Counted from the first letter of the stretch, positions 28,625 to 36,849 are shown. The stretch: 64,000 nucleotides of DNA from Thermasporomyces composti (GCF_003386795.1 NZ_QTUC01000001.1:1240001-1304000), one strand, 5' to 3'. Numbers and translations are program-made. The notes: generated by a model from the letters alone, not told the origin.

Positions 28625-29437
28625 TCACGGGAGCCAGCCGAGGTGGTCGCGCAGCAGGGCGTACCCCACGAACGCGACCACGTCGAGCAGGGTGTGGGCG
28701 ATCACCAACGGCCACAGACGGTTGGTCCGCTGCCACAGGCGGCCGAAGATCAGCCCCATGAGGACGTTGCCGACGAAGCCGCCGAAACCCTGGTAGAGGT
28801 GGTAGGAGCCGCGGAGGATCGCGGACGCCACCAGGCTGACGTTCTCGGTCCACCCCCGTTGGCGCAGCCGGGTGAGCAGGTACCCGACGACCAGGACCTC
28901 CTCGGCCCAGGCGTTCCCTGCGGCCGCCAGCACCAGGACAGGCGTCCGCCACCAGTGATCGCCGAGCGCTGACGCCTGCACGGCGAGGTTGAGGTCGAGC
29001 GCCTGGGCGGCGAGGTAGAGGCCGAGGCCCGGGATGCCGATGAGGGCGGCGAGCCCGACGCCGACGGCCACGTCACGCCCCACTCGGGTCCTGTCGAGAC
29101 CGACGAGCCGGGGGCCGATGCCGCTCCGCCACAGCAGGTACAAGCCGAGGCCTCCCCACGCGGCGAGCTGGACCACCCCGGCGAGCTGGAAGCCGAGGTC
29201 GACCAGGTGCTGCGCCGCGCGGGAGACGTTGAGCGCCACCGACTGCTCGCCGAGCGGCTCGGGCGCGAGCAACGCGTCGAGCAAGGACAGCACGCTGCGG
29301 AACCCGGACAAGCCGAGCGTCATGCTGAAGACCAGCACCAGCTCGACGAGCAACGCCCGCCGCTCGGCGGAGTCGGTGACGACCTCCGGTCGGTCCGGTC
29401 GCGACGGGGACAGCCAGGCGTGGACGACGTTCGGCAC
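28625..29437 (-). CDS. CPBP-family intramembrane metalloprotease-like protein
   Basis: A membrane protein of 270 aa with about eight helices and the three CPBP (Abi) motifs: AWAEEVLVVGYLL (Glu-Glu pair), SYHLYQGFGGFVGNVLMG and AHTLLDVVAF. The Arg normally ending the EExxxR motif is replaced (EEVLVVGY), as in some actinobacterial members, so catalytic activity is uncertain. The start GTG is at 29437. It is the last gene of a minus-strand row running from tam at 32.2 kb, although 172 nt separate it from the epimerase. No partner peptide or toxin gene is nearby. Confidence 0.82.
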   Translation of the reverse strand: MPNVVHAWLSPSRPDRPEVVTDSAERRALLVELVLVFSMTLGLSGFRSVLSLLDALLAPEPLGEQSVALNVSRAAQHLVDLGFQLAGVVQLAAWGGLGLYLLWRSGIGPRLVGLDRTRVGRDVAVGVGLAALIGIPGLGLYLAAQALDLNLAVQASALGDHWWRTPVLVLAAAGNAWAEEVLVVGYLLTRLRQRGWTENVSLVASAILRGSYHLYQGFGGFVGNVLMGLIFGRLWQRTNRLWPLVIAHTLLDVVAFVGYALLRDHLGWLP

Positions 29438-29609
29438 GAGCGCACGCTACCGATTCCTCGGCGGGACTGCCGCTCGACGGACGAGCCGGTCCGCGACGGC
29501 TGCACGCCCACGACATCGGTCAGCCACCGCCCGGGGACCACTCCACCTCGACCGCTGGTCGGGTGGTCGTCGTGCACCACCCGAGCCAGGGGTCGTCATC
29601 CGCCCGTCG

Positions 29610-30455
29610 CTACCGGCTCCCGTCGCGCGAGCCGTAGAGCATCCGGGCGATGTCGTCGGCGAAGCGCCGCTCGGAGTCGTCCTGCGGCTGGTAGCCGATC
29701 ACCCGCCGGGCGTTGGTGATGCTCCAGAACGTCCGGGCGTTGTTGGAGACGCCGTAGAAGATGTGGAACGGGACGCCGTACTCGTCCGCGATGTCGGGCG
29801 TCTCGATGGACTTCACGAACAACTGCTGCAGGTCGCGTTCACTGATGTAGCCGGCGAGCTCGCGCACGTAGCGATAGGTCGGCTGGTCGACGAACTTGGC
29901 AGCGTCGACCTCGCGCGGCACCACGATCCGCACCTGGATCACGTCGAGCTTGCGGCCGAGGCTGCCGCAGGCGTAGAGGAAGCCGAGCGACTCGTACGCC
30001 GCCTTCGCCCAGCCGTAGAAGCTGTCCGGCCGGGGATAGTCCTCGGGACTCACCCGGTCCCGCAACCCTTGGAAGTACGGCTGCTCGTACCACTTCGCGG
30101 CCTGGTTGGTGCTGGCCGCCACCACACGCCGGACGCCCGTCTCGAGGGCAAGCTGGTACACCCGCTGCATCATGTCGACGTTGCGGCGTTCTCCCTCGTA
30201 CCGCGACTGGGGGTCGTCACCGGTCGGCCGGTGGTACGCGGTGTGGACGACGGTGTCGACGCCGTCGAAGAGCCGCCGGAGATCGTCGGCGGGGTCGCTC
30301 AGCAGGTCCGCCACCTCGACACCCTCACCGGGGCTGAGGTCGACCAGTCGCAGGTCGTAGCGCTCCCGGAAGGCTGGCAGCAGCTGGCTCGCGATGTACC
30401 CCTTCGCGCCGGTCAGCAGGACCCGCCTCCGGGGTGCCGTTTCGTTGTTCGCCAT
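29610..30455 (-). CDS. NAD(P)-dependent epimerase/dehydratase (extended SDR)
   Basis: Probable nucleotide-sugar or sugar-acid short-chain dehydrogenase. The Rossmann motif is VLLTGAKGYIAS near the N-terminus and the catalytic pair is YGWAKAA (Tyr-x3-Lys). The C-terminal end is GVSNNARTFWSITNARRVIGYQPQDDSERRF, seen in uronate-dehydrogenase-like SDRs. Length is 281 aa from ATG 30455 (MANNETAPRRRVLLTG). Its first 131 nt overlap the reading frame of the upstream VOC gene. Confidence 0.82.
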   Translation of the reverse strand: MANNETAPRRRVLLTGAKGYIASQLLPAFRERYDLRLVDLSPGEGVEVADLLSDPADDLRRLFDGVDTVVHTAYHRPTGDDPQSRYEGERRNVDMMQRVYQLALETGVRRVVAASTNQAAKWYEQPYFQGLRDRVSPEDYPRPDSFYGWAKAAYESLGFLYACGSLGRKLDVIQVRIVVPREVDAAKFVDQPTYRYVRELAGYISERDLQQLFVKSIETPDIADEYGVPFHIFYGVSNNARTFWSITNARRVIGYQPQDDSERRFADDIARMLYGSRDGSR

Positions 30456-30828
30456 GCGCGCAGCGTGACCTCTCGGGGGCCAGGACCTCCACCCGGTTGC
30501 CGTTGCCGTCCGCGGTGTAGAAGCGGCGGTAGCCAGGCAGGAGGTCGTCCCACTCAACAGGGAACCCGGCGCGGGCCACCTTGTCGGCCACGGCGTCGAT
30601 GTCGTCGACGCAGAGCGCCGGATGCGCCTTGCGCGCCGGCCGGAAGTCCGGCTCGACGCCGACGTGAATCTCGACGTTCCCGTCAGCGGACCGGAACCAT
30701 ACTCCGCCGCGCGCCGCGAGGACTGGCGGCTTCTCGACCTCGGGGAGGCCGAGGGCGTCACGGTAGAAACGCCGGGCGGCGCCCTCGCCACCGGCCGGAC
30801 AGGAGACTTGGACGTGGTGCAGCTTCAC
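30325..30828 (-). CDS. VOC-family (glyoxalase/dioxygenase-fold) protein with readthrough tail
   Basis: One vicinal-oxygen-chelate domain: MKLHHVQVSCPAGGEGAARRFYRDALGLPEVEKP, then HVGVEPDF, HPALCVDDIDAV and the closing YTADGNGNRVEVLAPE at about residue 120. A normal protein would stop there. Instead the frame runs another 45 codons, out of phase, through the start of the next gene (30325-30455). Either this long overlap is real or a base is lost in the GGGGG run near 30475. Substrate unknown. It sits in a row with the tam-linked GNAT. Confidence 0.7.
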   Translation of the reverse strand: MKLHHVQVSCPAGGEGAARRFYRDALGLPEVEKPPVLAARGGVWFRSADGNVEIHVGVEPDFRPARKAHPALCVDDIDAVADKVARAGFPVEWDDLLPGYRRFYTADGNGNRVEVLAPERSRCAHGEQRNGTPEAGPADRREGVHREPAAASLPGALRPATGRPQPR

Positions 30829-30867
30829 TCCTCCTCCTTCCCGACTCCTCCTTCCCGACGTGGCGCG

Positions 30868-31359
30868 TCATGGCGCGCCGAGGTAGAGCTTCATACCGAC
30901 GTGGCTGGCGACGAAGCCGAGCCGCTCGTAGAACCTGTGGGCGGCCACGCGCGCGGCGTTCGACGTGAGCTGGAGGCGGACCGCACCACGTCGCCGGGCT
31001 TCGGCGATGACCCACTCCATGAGCGCCGTGCCGATGCCCCGCCCCCGCAGGTCGGCGGCGGTCCTCACCGACTCCACTTGGGCGATCAGCCCGCCGTGGT
31101 AGATCAGGTGCCGCTGGAAGTTCACCTGGCAGGTCGCGACGACCCGGCCGTCCAGCTCGCCGACGAGCAGCAGCGCCTGTGGGTCGGCCGTGATCTCCTC
31201 GAACGCCGCGACGTACTCGGGCGCCACCTCCTCGCCCGTCCCGACGTCCTCGGCCACCTCGCGGATGGCGTCGGCCGCGATGAGCGCCACGACGGCGGGG
31301 AGGTCGGCCCTCCGGGCCGCCCTGATGACCAACCCGCCAGCCGTCGTCGTGCCACTCAT
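30868..31359 (-). CDS. GNAT-family N-acetyltransferase
   Basis: A single GNAT domain of 163 aa. Start MSGTTTAGGLVIRAARRADLPAVVALIA, acetyl-CoA motif VRTAADLRGRGIGTALMEWVIAEARRRGA, and the closing AHRFYERLGFVASHVGMKLYL. The ATG overlaps the tam stop (ATGA), so the two are translationally coupled. The substrate is not predictable. Confidence 0.88.
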   Translation of the reverse strand: MSGTTTAGGLVIRAARRADLPAVVALIAADAIREVAEDVGTGEEVAPEYVAAFEEITADPQALLLVGELDGRVVATCQVNFQRHLIYHGGLIAQVESVRTAADLRGRGIGTALMEWVIAEARRRGAVRLQLTSNAARVAAHRFYERLGFVASHVGMKLYLGAP

Positions 31360-32159
31360 CGCGCCCTCCGCTGGGCGACCGCGAAGACGCGGCGGAACGG
31401 CAGGACCGTGCCGAACTCCTGGCGGGGGTAGGCCTGGCGCAACCGCGCCTTGTACTCCCGCTCGAACGCGGGCCGCACGTCCTCGGGCAAGGCCTGGAGG
31501 ACGGGACGCGCGCCGGTCCCCTTGATCCACTCGAAGACGGGATCCTCGCCCTGCAGCACGTGGAGGTAGGTCGTCTCCCAGGCGTCGACGACGCAGCCTG
31601 CTCGGGCGAGCACCGCGAGGTAGGTCTCGGGACCGGGCGCATGGGCACGTTGGCGGACCTTCCCGTCGAGGTAGCTCGCCCAGGGCTCCTCGGCCGCGAG
31701 CGTGGAGAGGATCTGGTGGCTGGGACTGTCGAAGTTGCCGGGCACCTGCAGCGCCAGCCACCCGCCGGGCGCGAGGACGTCGACCCAGCGGGGCAGCAGC
31801 TCGAGGTGGCCGGGCACCCACTGCAGGGTGGCGTTCGTGACCAGGACGTCGACGGGCCTGTCCGGCTTCCAGTCCCGAACGTCGCCGAGGGTGAACGTCA
31901 GGCGACCAGGCTTGGTCAGTCGCTGGGCACGGGCGATCATCTCCGGCGAGGAGTCGATGCCCTCGACGTGAGCGCGCGGCCACCGGTCGCACAAGGTGGC
32001 GGTCAGCGTGCCGGGACCGCAGCCGAGGTCGACGACGAACCTCGGGTCGTCGGCCGCGATACGCGCGACCAGGTCGGCGAAGGGCCGGCCTCGCTCGTCG
32101 GCGTACCGGAGGTACTGGCCCGGATCCCACCGCACTCCAGCGGGCTCACCCACGGCCAT
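31356..32159 (-). CDS. tam: Trans-aconitate 2-methyltransferase
   Basis: Methylates trans-aconitate, a toxic isomer of the TCA intermediate cis-aconitate and an aconitase inhibitor. The start is WDPGQYLRYADERGRPFADLVARI and the SAM motif is VVDLGCGPGTLTATL (42-56). It continues with NATLQWVPGHLELL, LAPGGWLALQVPGNFDSPSH and the tail LPFRRVFAVAQR, all typical of Tam. Length is 267 aa. It is divergent from a MarR regulator with two palindromic operators between them, the arrangement known for TamR-controlled tam in Streptomyces. Confidence 0.9.
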   Translation of the reverse strand: MAVGEPAGVRWDPGQYLRYADERGRPFADLVARIAADDPRFVVDLGCGPGTLTATLCDRWPRAHVEGIDSSPEMIARAQRLTKPGRLTFTLGDVRDWKPDRPVDVLVTNATLQWVPGHLELLPRWVDVLAPGGWLALQVPGNFDSPSHQILSTLAAEEPWASYLDGKVRQRAHAPGPETYLAVLARAGCVVDAWETTYLHVLQGEDPVFEWIKGTGARPVLQALPEDVRPAFEREYKARLRQAYPRQEFGTVLPFRRVFAVAQRRAR

Positions 32160-32174
32160 CACGCCTCTCTCCAG

Positions 32175-32205
32175 GTATCTCCGGCGTATCTCCGGGTATC
32201 TCCGG
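32175..32205. repeat. Three copies of GTATCTCCGG before tam
   Basis: GTATCTCCGG at 32175, 32186 and 32196 (one spacer base after the first copy). It lies in the tam 5' leader, 16-46 nt upstream of the ATG. On the mRNA strand it reads CCGGAGATAC and so offers repeated Shine-Dalgarno-like GGAG; the role is unknown. Confidence 0.65.
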
Positions 32206-32341
32206 CACGCTCTGGTGCCGCGACGCCACTCCGCATAGCTCTCCTCCAACGTGGTCCTCGTCGCGAGCGCCGTGACGGTCCACGGCGCCGGTGGTCGCCT
32301 GGCCGATCAGAGCGCTCGCGGTCGGGCCGCCGCGCCATTTG

Positions 32342-32355
32342 TCTTGACGTCGAGA
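32342..32355. promoter_or_regulatory. TamR-type operator 1
   Basis: TCTTGACGTCGAGA, an inverted repeat with one mismatch. It shares the flank TTG and the core with operator 2, centred 33 bp away (three helical turns). Confidence 0.75.
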
Positions 32356-32374
32356 TAGCTTGCCGAAGCGATTG

Positions 32375-32388
32375 TCTTGATGTCAAGA
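32375..32388. promoter_or_regulatory. TamR-type operator 2
   Basis: TCTTGATGTCAAGA, a perfect inverted repeat. It overlaps the earliest possible start codons of the MarR frame (32377/32380), which argues that translation begins further downstream. Confidence 0.8.
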
Positions 32389-32418
32389 TTCTCGACCGCC
32401 GAGATACGCTTGGCGTTC

Positions 32419-32949
32419 GTGGAGACCGTTGCCCACGGGGAGGGTGGCCCGGAGCGCGAGGACGAGGTCGACCGCCTGGTGGCGGCGTGGCGCCGGGAAC
32501 TCCCCGACCTCGACGTCTCACCCCTCGAGGTGCTGTCCCGCGTCACCCGACTCGCGCGCCATCTCGACCGCGCCCGGCGAAACGTCTTCTCCGCCCACGA
32601 CCTGGAGCCCTGGGAGTTCGACGTCTTGACCGCGCTGCGGCGCGCGGGTCCGCCGTACGAGCTCTCGCCCGGCCGGTTGATCACCCAGACCCTCGTCACC
32701 AGCGGCACCATGACCAACCGCATCGACCGGCTGGCTGCCAAAGGGCTCGTCGAACGACGACCTGAGCCAGCCGACCGCCGCGGTGTACGGGTCCGGCTCA
32801 CCCTCGAGGGCCAGCGCCGCGTGGATGCCGCGCTCGCGGCCCTCCTCGATCACGAGCGCACACTGCTCGCTGGACTCCCCGACGACGACCGCGCTCACCT
32901 GGCCGCGCTCCTGCGCAGCCTGCTCCTCCCCTTCGACGAGCGCACCTGA
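32419..32949 (+). CDS. tamR: MarR-family regulator, TamR/UrtR type
   Basis: Winged-helix repressor. It has the N-terminal helical extension (EDEVDRLVAAWRRELPDLDVSPLEVLSRVTRLARHLDRAR) that marks the UrtR subgroup, followed by the reading helix TQTLVTSGTMTNRIDRL and the wing RRPEPADRRGVRVRLT. From GTG 32419 it has 176 aa; earlier starts would lie inside operator 2. In Streptomyces coelicolor TamR binds between tam and itself and responds to citrate/aconitate-type ligands. The divergent tam and twin palindromes make the same role likely here. Confidence 0.85.
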   Translation: METVAHGEGGPEREDEVDRLVAAWRRELPDLDVSPLEVLSRVTRLARHLDRARRNVFSAHDLEPWEFDVLTALRRAGPPYELSPGRLITQTLVTSGTMTNRIDRLAAKGLVERRPEPADRRGVRVRLTLEGQRRVDAALAALLDHERTLLAGLPDDDRAHLAALLRSLLLPFDERT

Positions 32950-33043
32950 GGACACCTCCGAGCGACTGCCGGGACCTCGGCTCAGCACACGGCACCAGCC
33001 CCGGATGGCGCTGGCCGACAGCGCGGTAGGCCATGATGTGCGC

Positions 33044-33496
33044 GTGCAAATCTCGGCGCGAGCGGACTATGCGGTGCGAGCGATGCTCGAGCTCGCCGCC
33101 ACCGATCACGTCGTGACCGCGGCTGCCCTAGCCGACGGGCAAGGGCTGCCTCACAAGTTCCTGGAGGCGATTCTCAGCGACCTGCGCCGTGCCGGGCTGG
33201 TTCGAAGCCAGCGAGGCGCCGACGGTGGGTACCGCCTGACCGCGCCCGCGGACCAGATCGCCATCGGCGACGTCATACGCGCCGTCGACGGCCCACTGGC
33301 GGGAGTGCGCGGCATGCGCCCGGAGGAGGCCCGCTACGACGGCGTCGCGGAGCACCTGCAGACCGTCTGGGTGGCGACCCGGTCCGCGATCCGCAGCGTC
33401 CTCGACGAGACCACGCTCGCGCACGTGGTGAGCGGCGATCTGCCCGAACACGTCCGTGGCCTGGCTGACGCTCCGGGCGCCTGGCAGCCCCGGTGA
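33044..33496 (+). CDS. Rrf2-family transcriptional regulator without Fe-S cysteines
   Basis: Begins VQISARADYAVRAMLELAA, the canonical Rrf2 start, with the winged helix LPHKFLEAILSDLRRAGLVRSQRGADGGYRLTAPADQIAIGDVIRAVDGPLAGVRG. Length is 150 aa. There is no cysteine in the whole protein, so it cannot bind a cluster as IscR or NsrR do. The GTG start lacks a ribosome site and may be leaderless. Its target is not evident; a copper lipoprotein lies on the opposite strand downstream. Confidence 0.85.
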   Translation: MQISARADYAVRAMLELAATDHVVTAAALADGQGLPHKFLEAILSDLRRAGLVRSQRGADGGYRLTAPADQIAIGDVIRAVDGPLAGVRGMRPEEARYDGVAEHLQTVWVATRSAIRSVLDETTLAHVVSGDLPEHVRGLADAPGAWQPR

Positions 33497-33576
33497 GTCA
33501 GCGCGGCGCCACGGCGAGGCAATACCGGTCCAAGGCGGATCGCTTCACAGGCGAGGGCTCGAGGCGATGTGAGCGC

Positions 33577-34152
33577 CTAGGTGAGGCGCAGAGTGGTGAC
33601 GCACGTCGCACCCTCGTCGGTGGTGGTGAAGTCGGCGGTCCCGATGCGCCCATCGTGGCTGACCGTGATCGTGCCGTCGATATCACGAGGCAGCCAGAAG
33701 CCGACGAATCCGTTGTCGAAGGTGGTCGTCCGCTTGTCGACGAGAACCTCGCCGGTCTCGTCGTCGACGATCCGAACGTGGATTTCCTCGCCGGTGAGCT
33801 CGCCCTGGCACGTCGTCAGGCTGTGGTAGAAGCAGTCGTGCGTCCGGTCCACGTACGGGGCGACGGACAGGTAGTAGCGGTCCCTCGGCATGTCCAGGGC
33901 TACCTGTCGCTCTCCGTCGGAGAGCAGCAGCTCATCAGGGCGGACGGAGGCCGTAAGCTCCGTCGGCCGGTCGTCGGCTTCGATCCGGTCCAGGTGATCG
34001 ATGATCTCCGTGACGTCCATCCCGCCGAGGCCGTAGGCGTCGAGGAAGCGTGCCTCCGCGCCCGTACTCGCGGGCTTTGCGGTGGAGTCCTCCGCCGAGC
34101 AGCCGGCAAGGATCATCAGGAGCGCCGCACCCGCTATCGACAGCCGCCTCAC
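33577..34152 (-). CDS. CueP-family copper-binding lipoprotein
   Basis: Extracytoplasmic copper-binding protein. The signal peptide ends at lipobox ILAGC (Cys18). The body matches CueP-family proteins: FLDAYGLGGMDVTEIIDHLD, TASVRPDELLLSDG, SVAPYVDRTHDCFYHSLTTCQGELTGEE (clustered Cys/His), FDNGFVGFWLPRDIDGTITV and the end GATCVTTLRLT. Length is 191 aa. In Salmonella CueP is periplasmic and copper-inducible. Here the gene is 15 kb from the cop operon, and no CsoR-like operator is visible upstream (34153-34308). Confidence 0.85.
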   Translation of the reverse strand: MRRLSIAGAALLMILAGCSAEDSTAKPASTGAEARFLDAYGLGGMDVTEIIDHLDRIEADDRPTELTASVRPDELLLSDGERQVALDMPRDRYYLSVAPYVDRTHDCFYHSLTTCQGELTGEEIHVRIVDDETGEVLVDKRTTTFDNGFVGFWLPRDIDGTITVSHDGRIGTADFTTTDEGATCVTTLRLT

Positions 34153-34308
34153 GTCGGTCTCCCTTGTTCTGGCCTCGAACTCGTGTGAGCAGCTCAGACG
34201 ATAGCGAGGGGCCTCAGTGACGCCGATGTCAGGCCGGTTCCGGGCACGTCGACGTCGCACCGGCTTTGTGGGGCAGACATAGCCCGGTTCTGAAGCAGGA
34301 TGAGCGGT

Positions 34309-35571
34309 ATGGCCGCCCCACTGAAGATCACCGACGTCGAACGGATCGTTCTCAACGTGCCGTTCACTCCGCGCTGCGAGGAGTGGAACGCCCTGCTCGT
34401 TTGGAACTGGACCGTCGTCGAGGTCATCCGCGTGACCACCGACGCGGGTCTGGTCGGCTACGGCGAGACCCTGCTCCACTACAGCTGGGGCCGTGTGTCC
34501 GACGAGGCGGTCGCGCGTGTCCGTGGCGCGAACCCCGCTGACTTCCTGGGCGACGACTCGCTCGGGCCCGGCCTCCAGATGGCCATCTACGACGTGGTCG
34601 GCAAAGCGCTCGAGGTGCCGGTGTCGTCGCTGCTCGGGCCTCGCGTGCGCGAGTGGTGTCCCATCGCCTGGTGGAACACCAAGATGACGCCGAGGGCGCT
34701 CGCGGAGGAGGCACGCGAGGCGGTCGCGGCGGGCTACACATTCCACAAGTTCAAGGCCAGGCCGTGGATCGACGTCTACGAGCAGGTGGCCGCCGTCCGT
34801 GCGGTGACGCCGGACAACTATCGCCTCGACATCGACTGGAACGGCATGCTGCTCGACGCCGGCAACGCCGTACCGGTCCTCCAAGAGCTCGACCGCGACG
34901 ACCGGGTGGCCATCTACGAGACGCCCATTCCCCACCCTGACCTGGAGGGTTACCGCCAGCTGCGCGGCAAGGTGGCCCGGCCACTCGCCGTCCATCTCAA
35001 AGCCCAGCCGTTCCAGGCGATGATTCGACAGGAGACGTGCGACGGCTTCGTCGTGGAAGGTGGCGTCGGTTCGATCCTCCGCCAGGGCGCGATCTGCGCC
35101 GAGTTCGGCAAGCCGTTCTGGCTCCAGATGGTCGGAACGGGCCTCACGACAGCGCTGTGCGCGCACCTCGGCGCGGTCCTCACCCACGCGCGCTGGCCCG
35201 CGGTCACGGCCCTCAACAACTACGCCGACGACCTTCTGGTGGAACCGTTGACGATCCGGGGCGGCTACCTCCGCGTCCCCGACGGACCGGGCCTTGGGGT
35301 CGAGGTGGACGAGGCGGCACTCGACCGCTACCGGATGACCGAGCCATACGAGCGTCCGGAGCGTCTGCACATCCTCACCGTCCGCTGGCCGAACGGTCGG
35401 GCCGTGCACTACGCGCGGATGGCCGACATGTGGACCGACTTCCTCGCCGGCAACCAGCCGGTGCAGGAGCGGGGCGTGTCGTTCGAGGTGTGGGTGGACG
35501 ACGGCTCACGAGAGTGGGCGGACTTGCACTCCCGCGCCAGCCGGGGCCCGGTGCACAGCTGGTGGCGCTGA
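34309..35571 (+). CDS. Mandelate racemase/muconate-lactonizing enzyme family protein (enolase superfamily)
   Basis: Enolase-superfamily enzyme of unknown substrate, 420 aa: N-terminal capping domain, then (beta/alpha)7-beta barrel. Candidate catalytic Lys147/Lys149 are in FHKFKARPW. Metal ligand candidates are Asp174 or Asp176 in RLDIDWNG and Glu204 in YETPIPH. The third acidic ligand normally ending the next strand is not obvious (PLAVHLKAQP). ATG 34309 is favoured because AGGA lies 8 nt upstream; ATG 34300 is the alternative. The C-terminal extension DGSREWADLHSRASRGPVHSWWR is unusual. No transporter or pathway gene is adjacent. Confidence 0.83.
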   Translation: MAAPLKITDVERIVLNVPFTPRCEEWNALLVWNWTVVEVIRVTTDAGLVGYGETLLHYSWGRVSDEAVARVRGANPADFLGDDSLGPGLQMAIYDVVGKALEVPVSSLLGPRVREWCPIAWWNTKMTPRALAEEAREAVAAGYTFHKFKARPWIDVYEQVAAVRAVTPDNYRLDIDWNGMLLDAGNAVPVLQELDRDDRVAIYETPIPHPDLEGYRQLRGKVARPLAVHLKAQPFQAMIRQETCDGFVVEGGVGSILRQGAICAEFGKPFWLQMVGTGLTTALCAHLGAVLTHARWPAVTALNNYADDLLVEPLTIRGGYLRVPDGPGLGVEVDEAALDRYRMTEPYERPERLHILTVRWPNGRAVHYARMADMWTDFLAGNQPVQERGVSFEVWVDDGSREWADLHSRASRGPVHSWWR

Positions 35572-35663
35572 TTCGAGGAGACAGACTGACTCGAGGAGAC
35601 AGGCAGCCGACGAGCGGCGTCCGAGAGGCCGACGGGGACACCTGACGACGGGCGGCGATGAGG

Positions 35664-35700
35664 GGGCCCTCGGGCGTCGTCGCCCACCACCCGAGGGCCC
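35664..35700. terminator. Strong hairpin between convergent genes
   Basis: GGGCCCTCGGG and CCCGAGGGCCC form a perfect 11-bp stem with a 15-nt loop. It lies between the enolase-family gene (plus) and the DUF397 gene (minus). There is no T-run on either side, as often in actinomycetes, so termination is inferred from position and stability. Confidence 0.7.
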
Positions 35701-35744
35701 GATGTCCTACTAAATGCTGAAATTTTGCCCGAAGTTGAGTGCGC

Positions 35745-35948
35745 TCAGCGCAGGTTGAACGTGCCCTTCTTCGCACCCTCGAGGAACGACGCCCACGCGC
35801 TGGCGCTGAAGACCAGGGCCGGGCCCTGAGGGTTCTTGGAGTCGCGCACCGCGAACGCCGAACCGAGGTCGGCGACCTCGACGCAGTTCTGGAAGCCAAC
35901 CGATGCGCTCGCCTTGCGCCACTGAGCGCGGTGGAGATCAGGTGTCAT
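35745..35948 (-). CDS. DUF397 protein
   Basis: A 67-aa protein: WRKASASVGFQNCVEVADLG, VRDSKNPQGPALVFSASAWASFLEG, the DUF397 pattern. Such proteins are almost always encoded just after an XRE regulator with a DUF5753-like C-terminus; some pairs act as WhiJ-like regulatory or toxin-antitoxin-like modules. Here the ATG overlaps the XRE stop by 11 nt. Confidence 0.93.
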   Translation of the reverse strand: MTPDLHRAQWRKASASVGFQNCVEVADLGSAFAVRDSKNPQGPALVFSASAWASFLEGAKKGTFNLR

Positions 35949-36819
35949 GTTCGCCTCCTTGTGTGGTGGCCATCTCCGACACGATGGCCAAGATCTTCTT
36001 CGCCGACTCCGCGGGGCTGAGGGCGATGGCGGCGATGTGTCCGAACGCCACGTTCGCTCGCTCCACGTCGGCGGATTTCTCGAGGTAGGTGATGCCGGCC
36101 TGCCCGTCGGTGTAGACCACCGGCGAGTGGACGTCCTCCTCGAAGTCGAAGATGGTGAACGGTCCGATGGTGCCGGGATAGCTTCCAGCGTTGAACGGCA
36201 CCACCTGCAAGATGCATCGCTCGCCGAGCTCCAGCAGTCGCATGAGCTGGCTGCGCATGACGTCCGGCTGCTTGCCGACCGGGCGGCGCAGCGCGGCCTC
36301 GTCGATGATCACCCAAAGTCGGCTGGGGTCGGTGTTGCCCTTCCAGAACGCCTCCTGACGAGCCAGCCGGATGGCCACGGCCCGCTCCTGCTCCGCCGGT
36401 GACGCGAAGGTGCACATGGCGTCGAGGGCACTCGCGTACTCCTCGGTCTGCAGCAGCCCGGGAATGATGAGCGGTTCGAACATCCGAATCCGCTGCGCCT
36501 CGGACTCCAAGGCGACGAAGACCGTATACGCCTTGGGCATGGAGCCGAGCGGCGCCCACCAGCCACGCTGCTTGCCGACCCGCTGGAGCTCCCGAAGCAG
36601 GTGCTTCATGTCGTCGGGGGCCTTGTAGAGGTCGAGCAAGACCTCGAGCTCGGCCTTGACGATGCCGACCTCGGCCGCCTCGATCTTGCGGATCTTCGAC
36701 TCAGAGCACCCCAGCCGCTCGGCCGCATCGGTGAACGTTCGCCCTGCCTGTTCGCGCAGCTGCTTGAGCTCCTTGCCCAGCCGCCAGCGGGCGATCGTCG
36801 GACCGCTCACTCTAGGCAT
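35938..36819 (-). CDS. XRE-family regulator with DUF5753-type C-terminal domain
   Basis: The N-terminal helix-turn-helix (RLGKELKQLREQAGRTFTDAAERLGCSESKIRKIEAAEVGI, about 14-53) is followed by a long sensor domain. Landmarks are YTVFVALESEAQRIRMFEPLIIPGLLQTEEYASAL, IIDEAALRRPVG and LQVVPFNAGSYPGTIGPFTIFDF. Length is 293 aa, standard for this WhiJ-like class. It is coupled to the following DUF397 gene. A GTCTGGC/GCCAGAC palindrome lies 31 nt upstream of its ATG and could be its own operator. Confidence 0.92.
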   Translation of the reverse strand: MPRVSGPTIARWRLGKELKQLREQAGRTFTDAAERLGCSESKIRKIEAAEVGIVKAELEVLLDLYKAPDDMKHLLRELQRVGKQRGWWAPLGSMPKAYTVFVALESEAQRIRMFEPLIIPGLLQTEEYASALDAMCTFASPAEQERAVAIRLARQEAFWKGNTDPSRLWVIIDEAALRRPVGKQPDVMRSQLMRLLELGERCILQVVPFNAGSYPGTIGPFTIFDFEEDVHSPVVYTDGQAGITYLEKSADVERANVAFGHIAAIALSPAESAKKILAIVSEMATTQGGEHDT

Positions 36820-36849
36820 CCGAACCTCCCCGATGCGTAACTACGCCCA

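Noticed and set aside
24943-32949. Secondary-metabolite gene cluster
   Set aside because: Methyltransferases, SDR, VOC and GNAT genes occur, but no scaffold synthase (PKS, NRPS, terpene, RiPP) is present and tam explains one methyltransferase.
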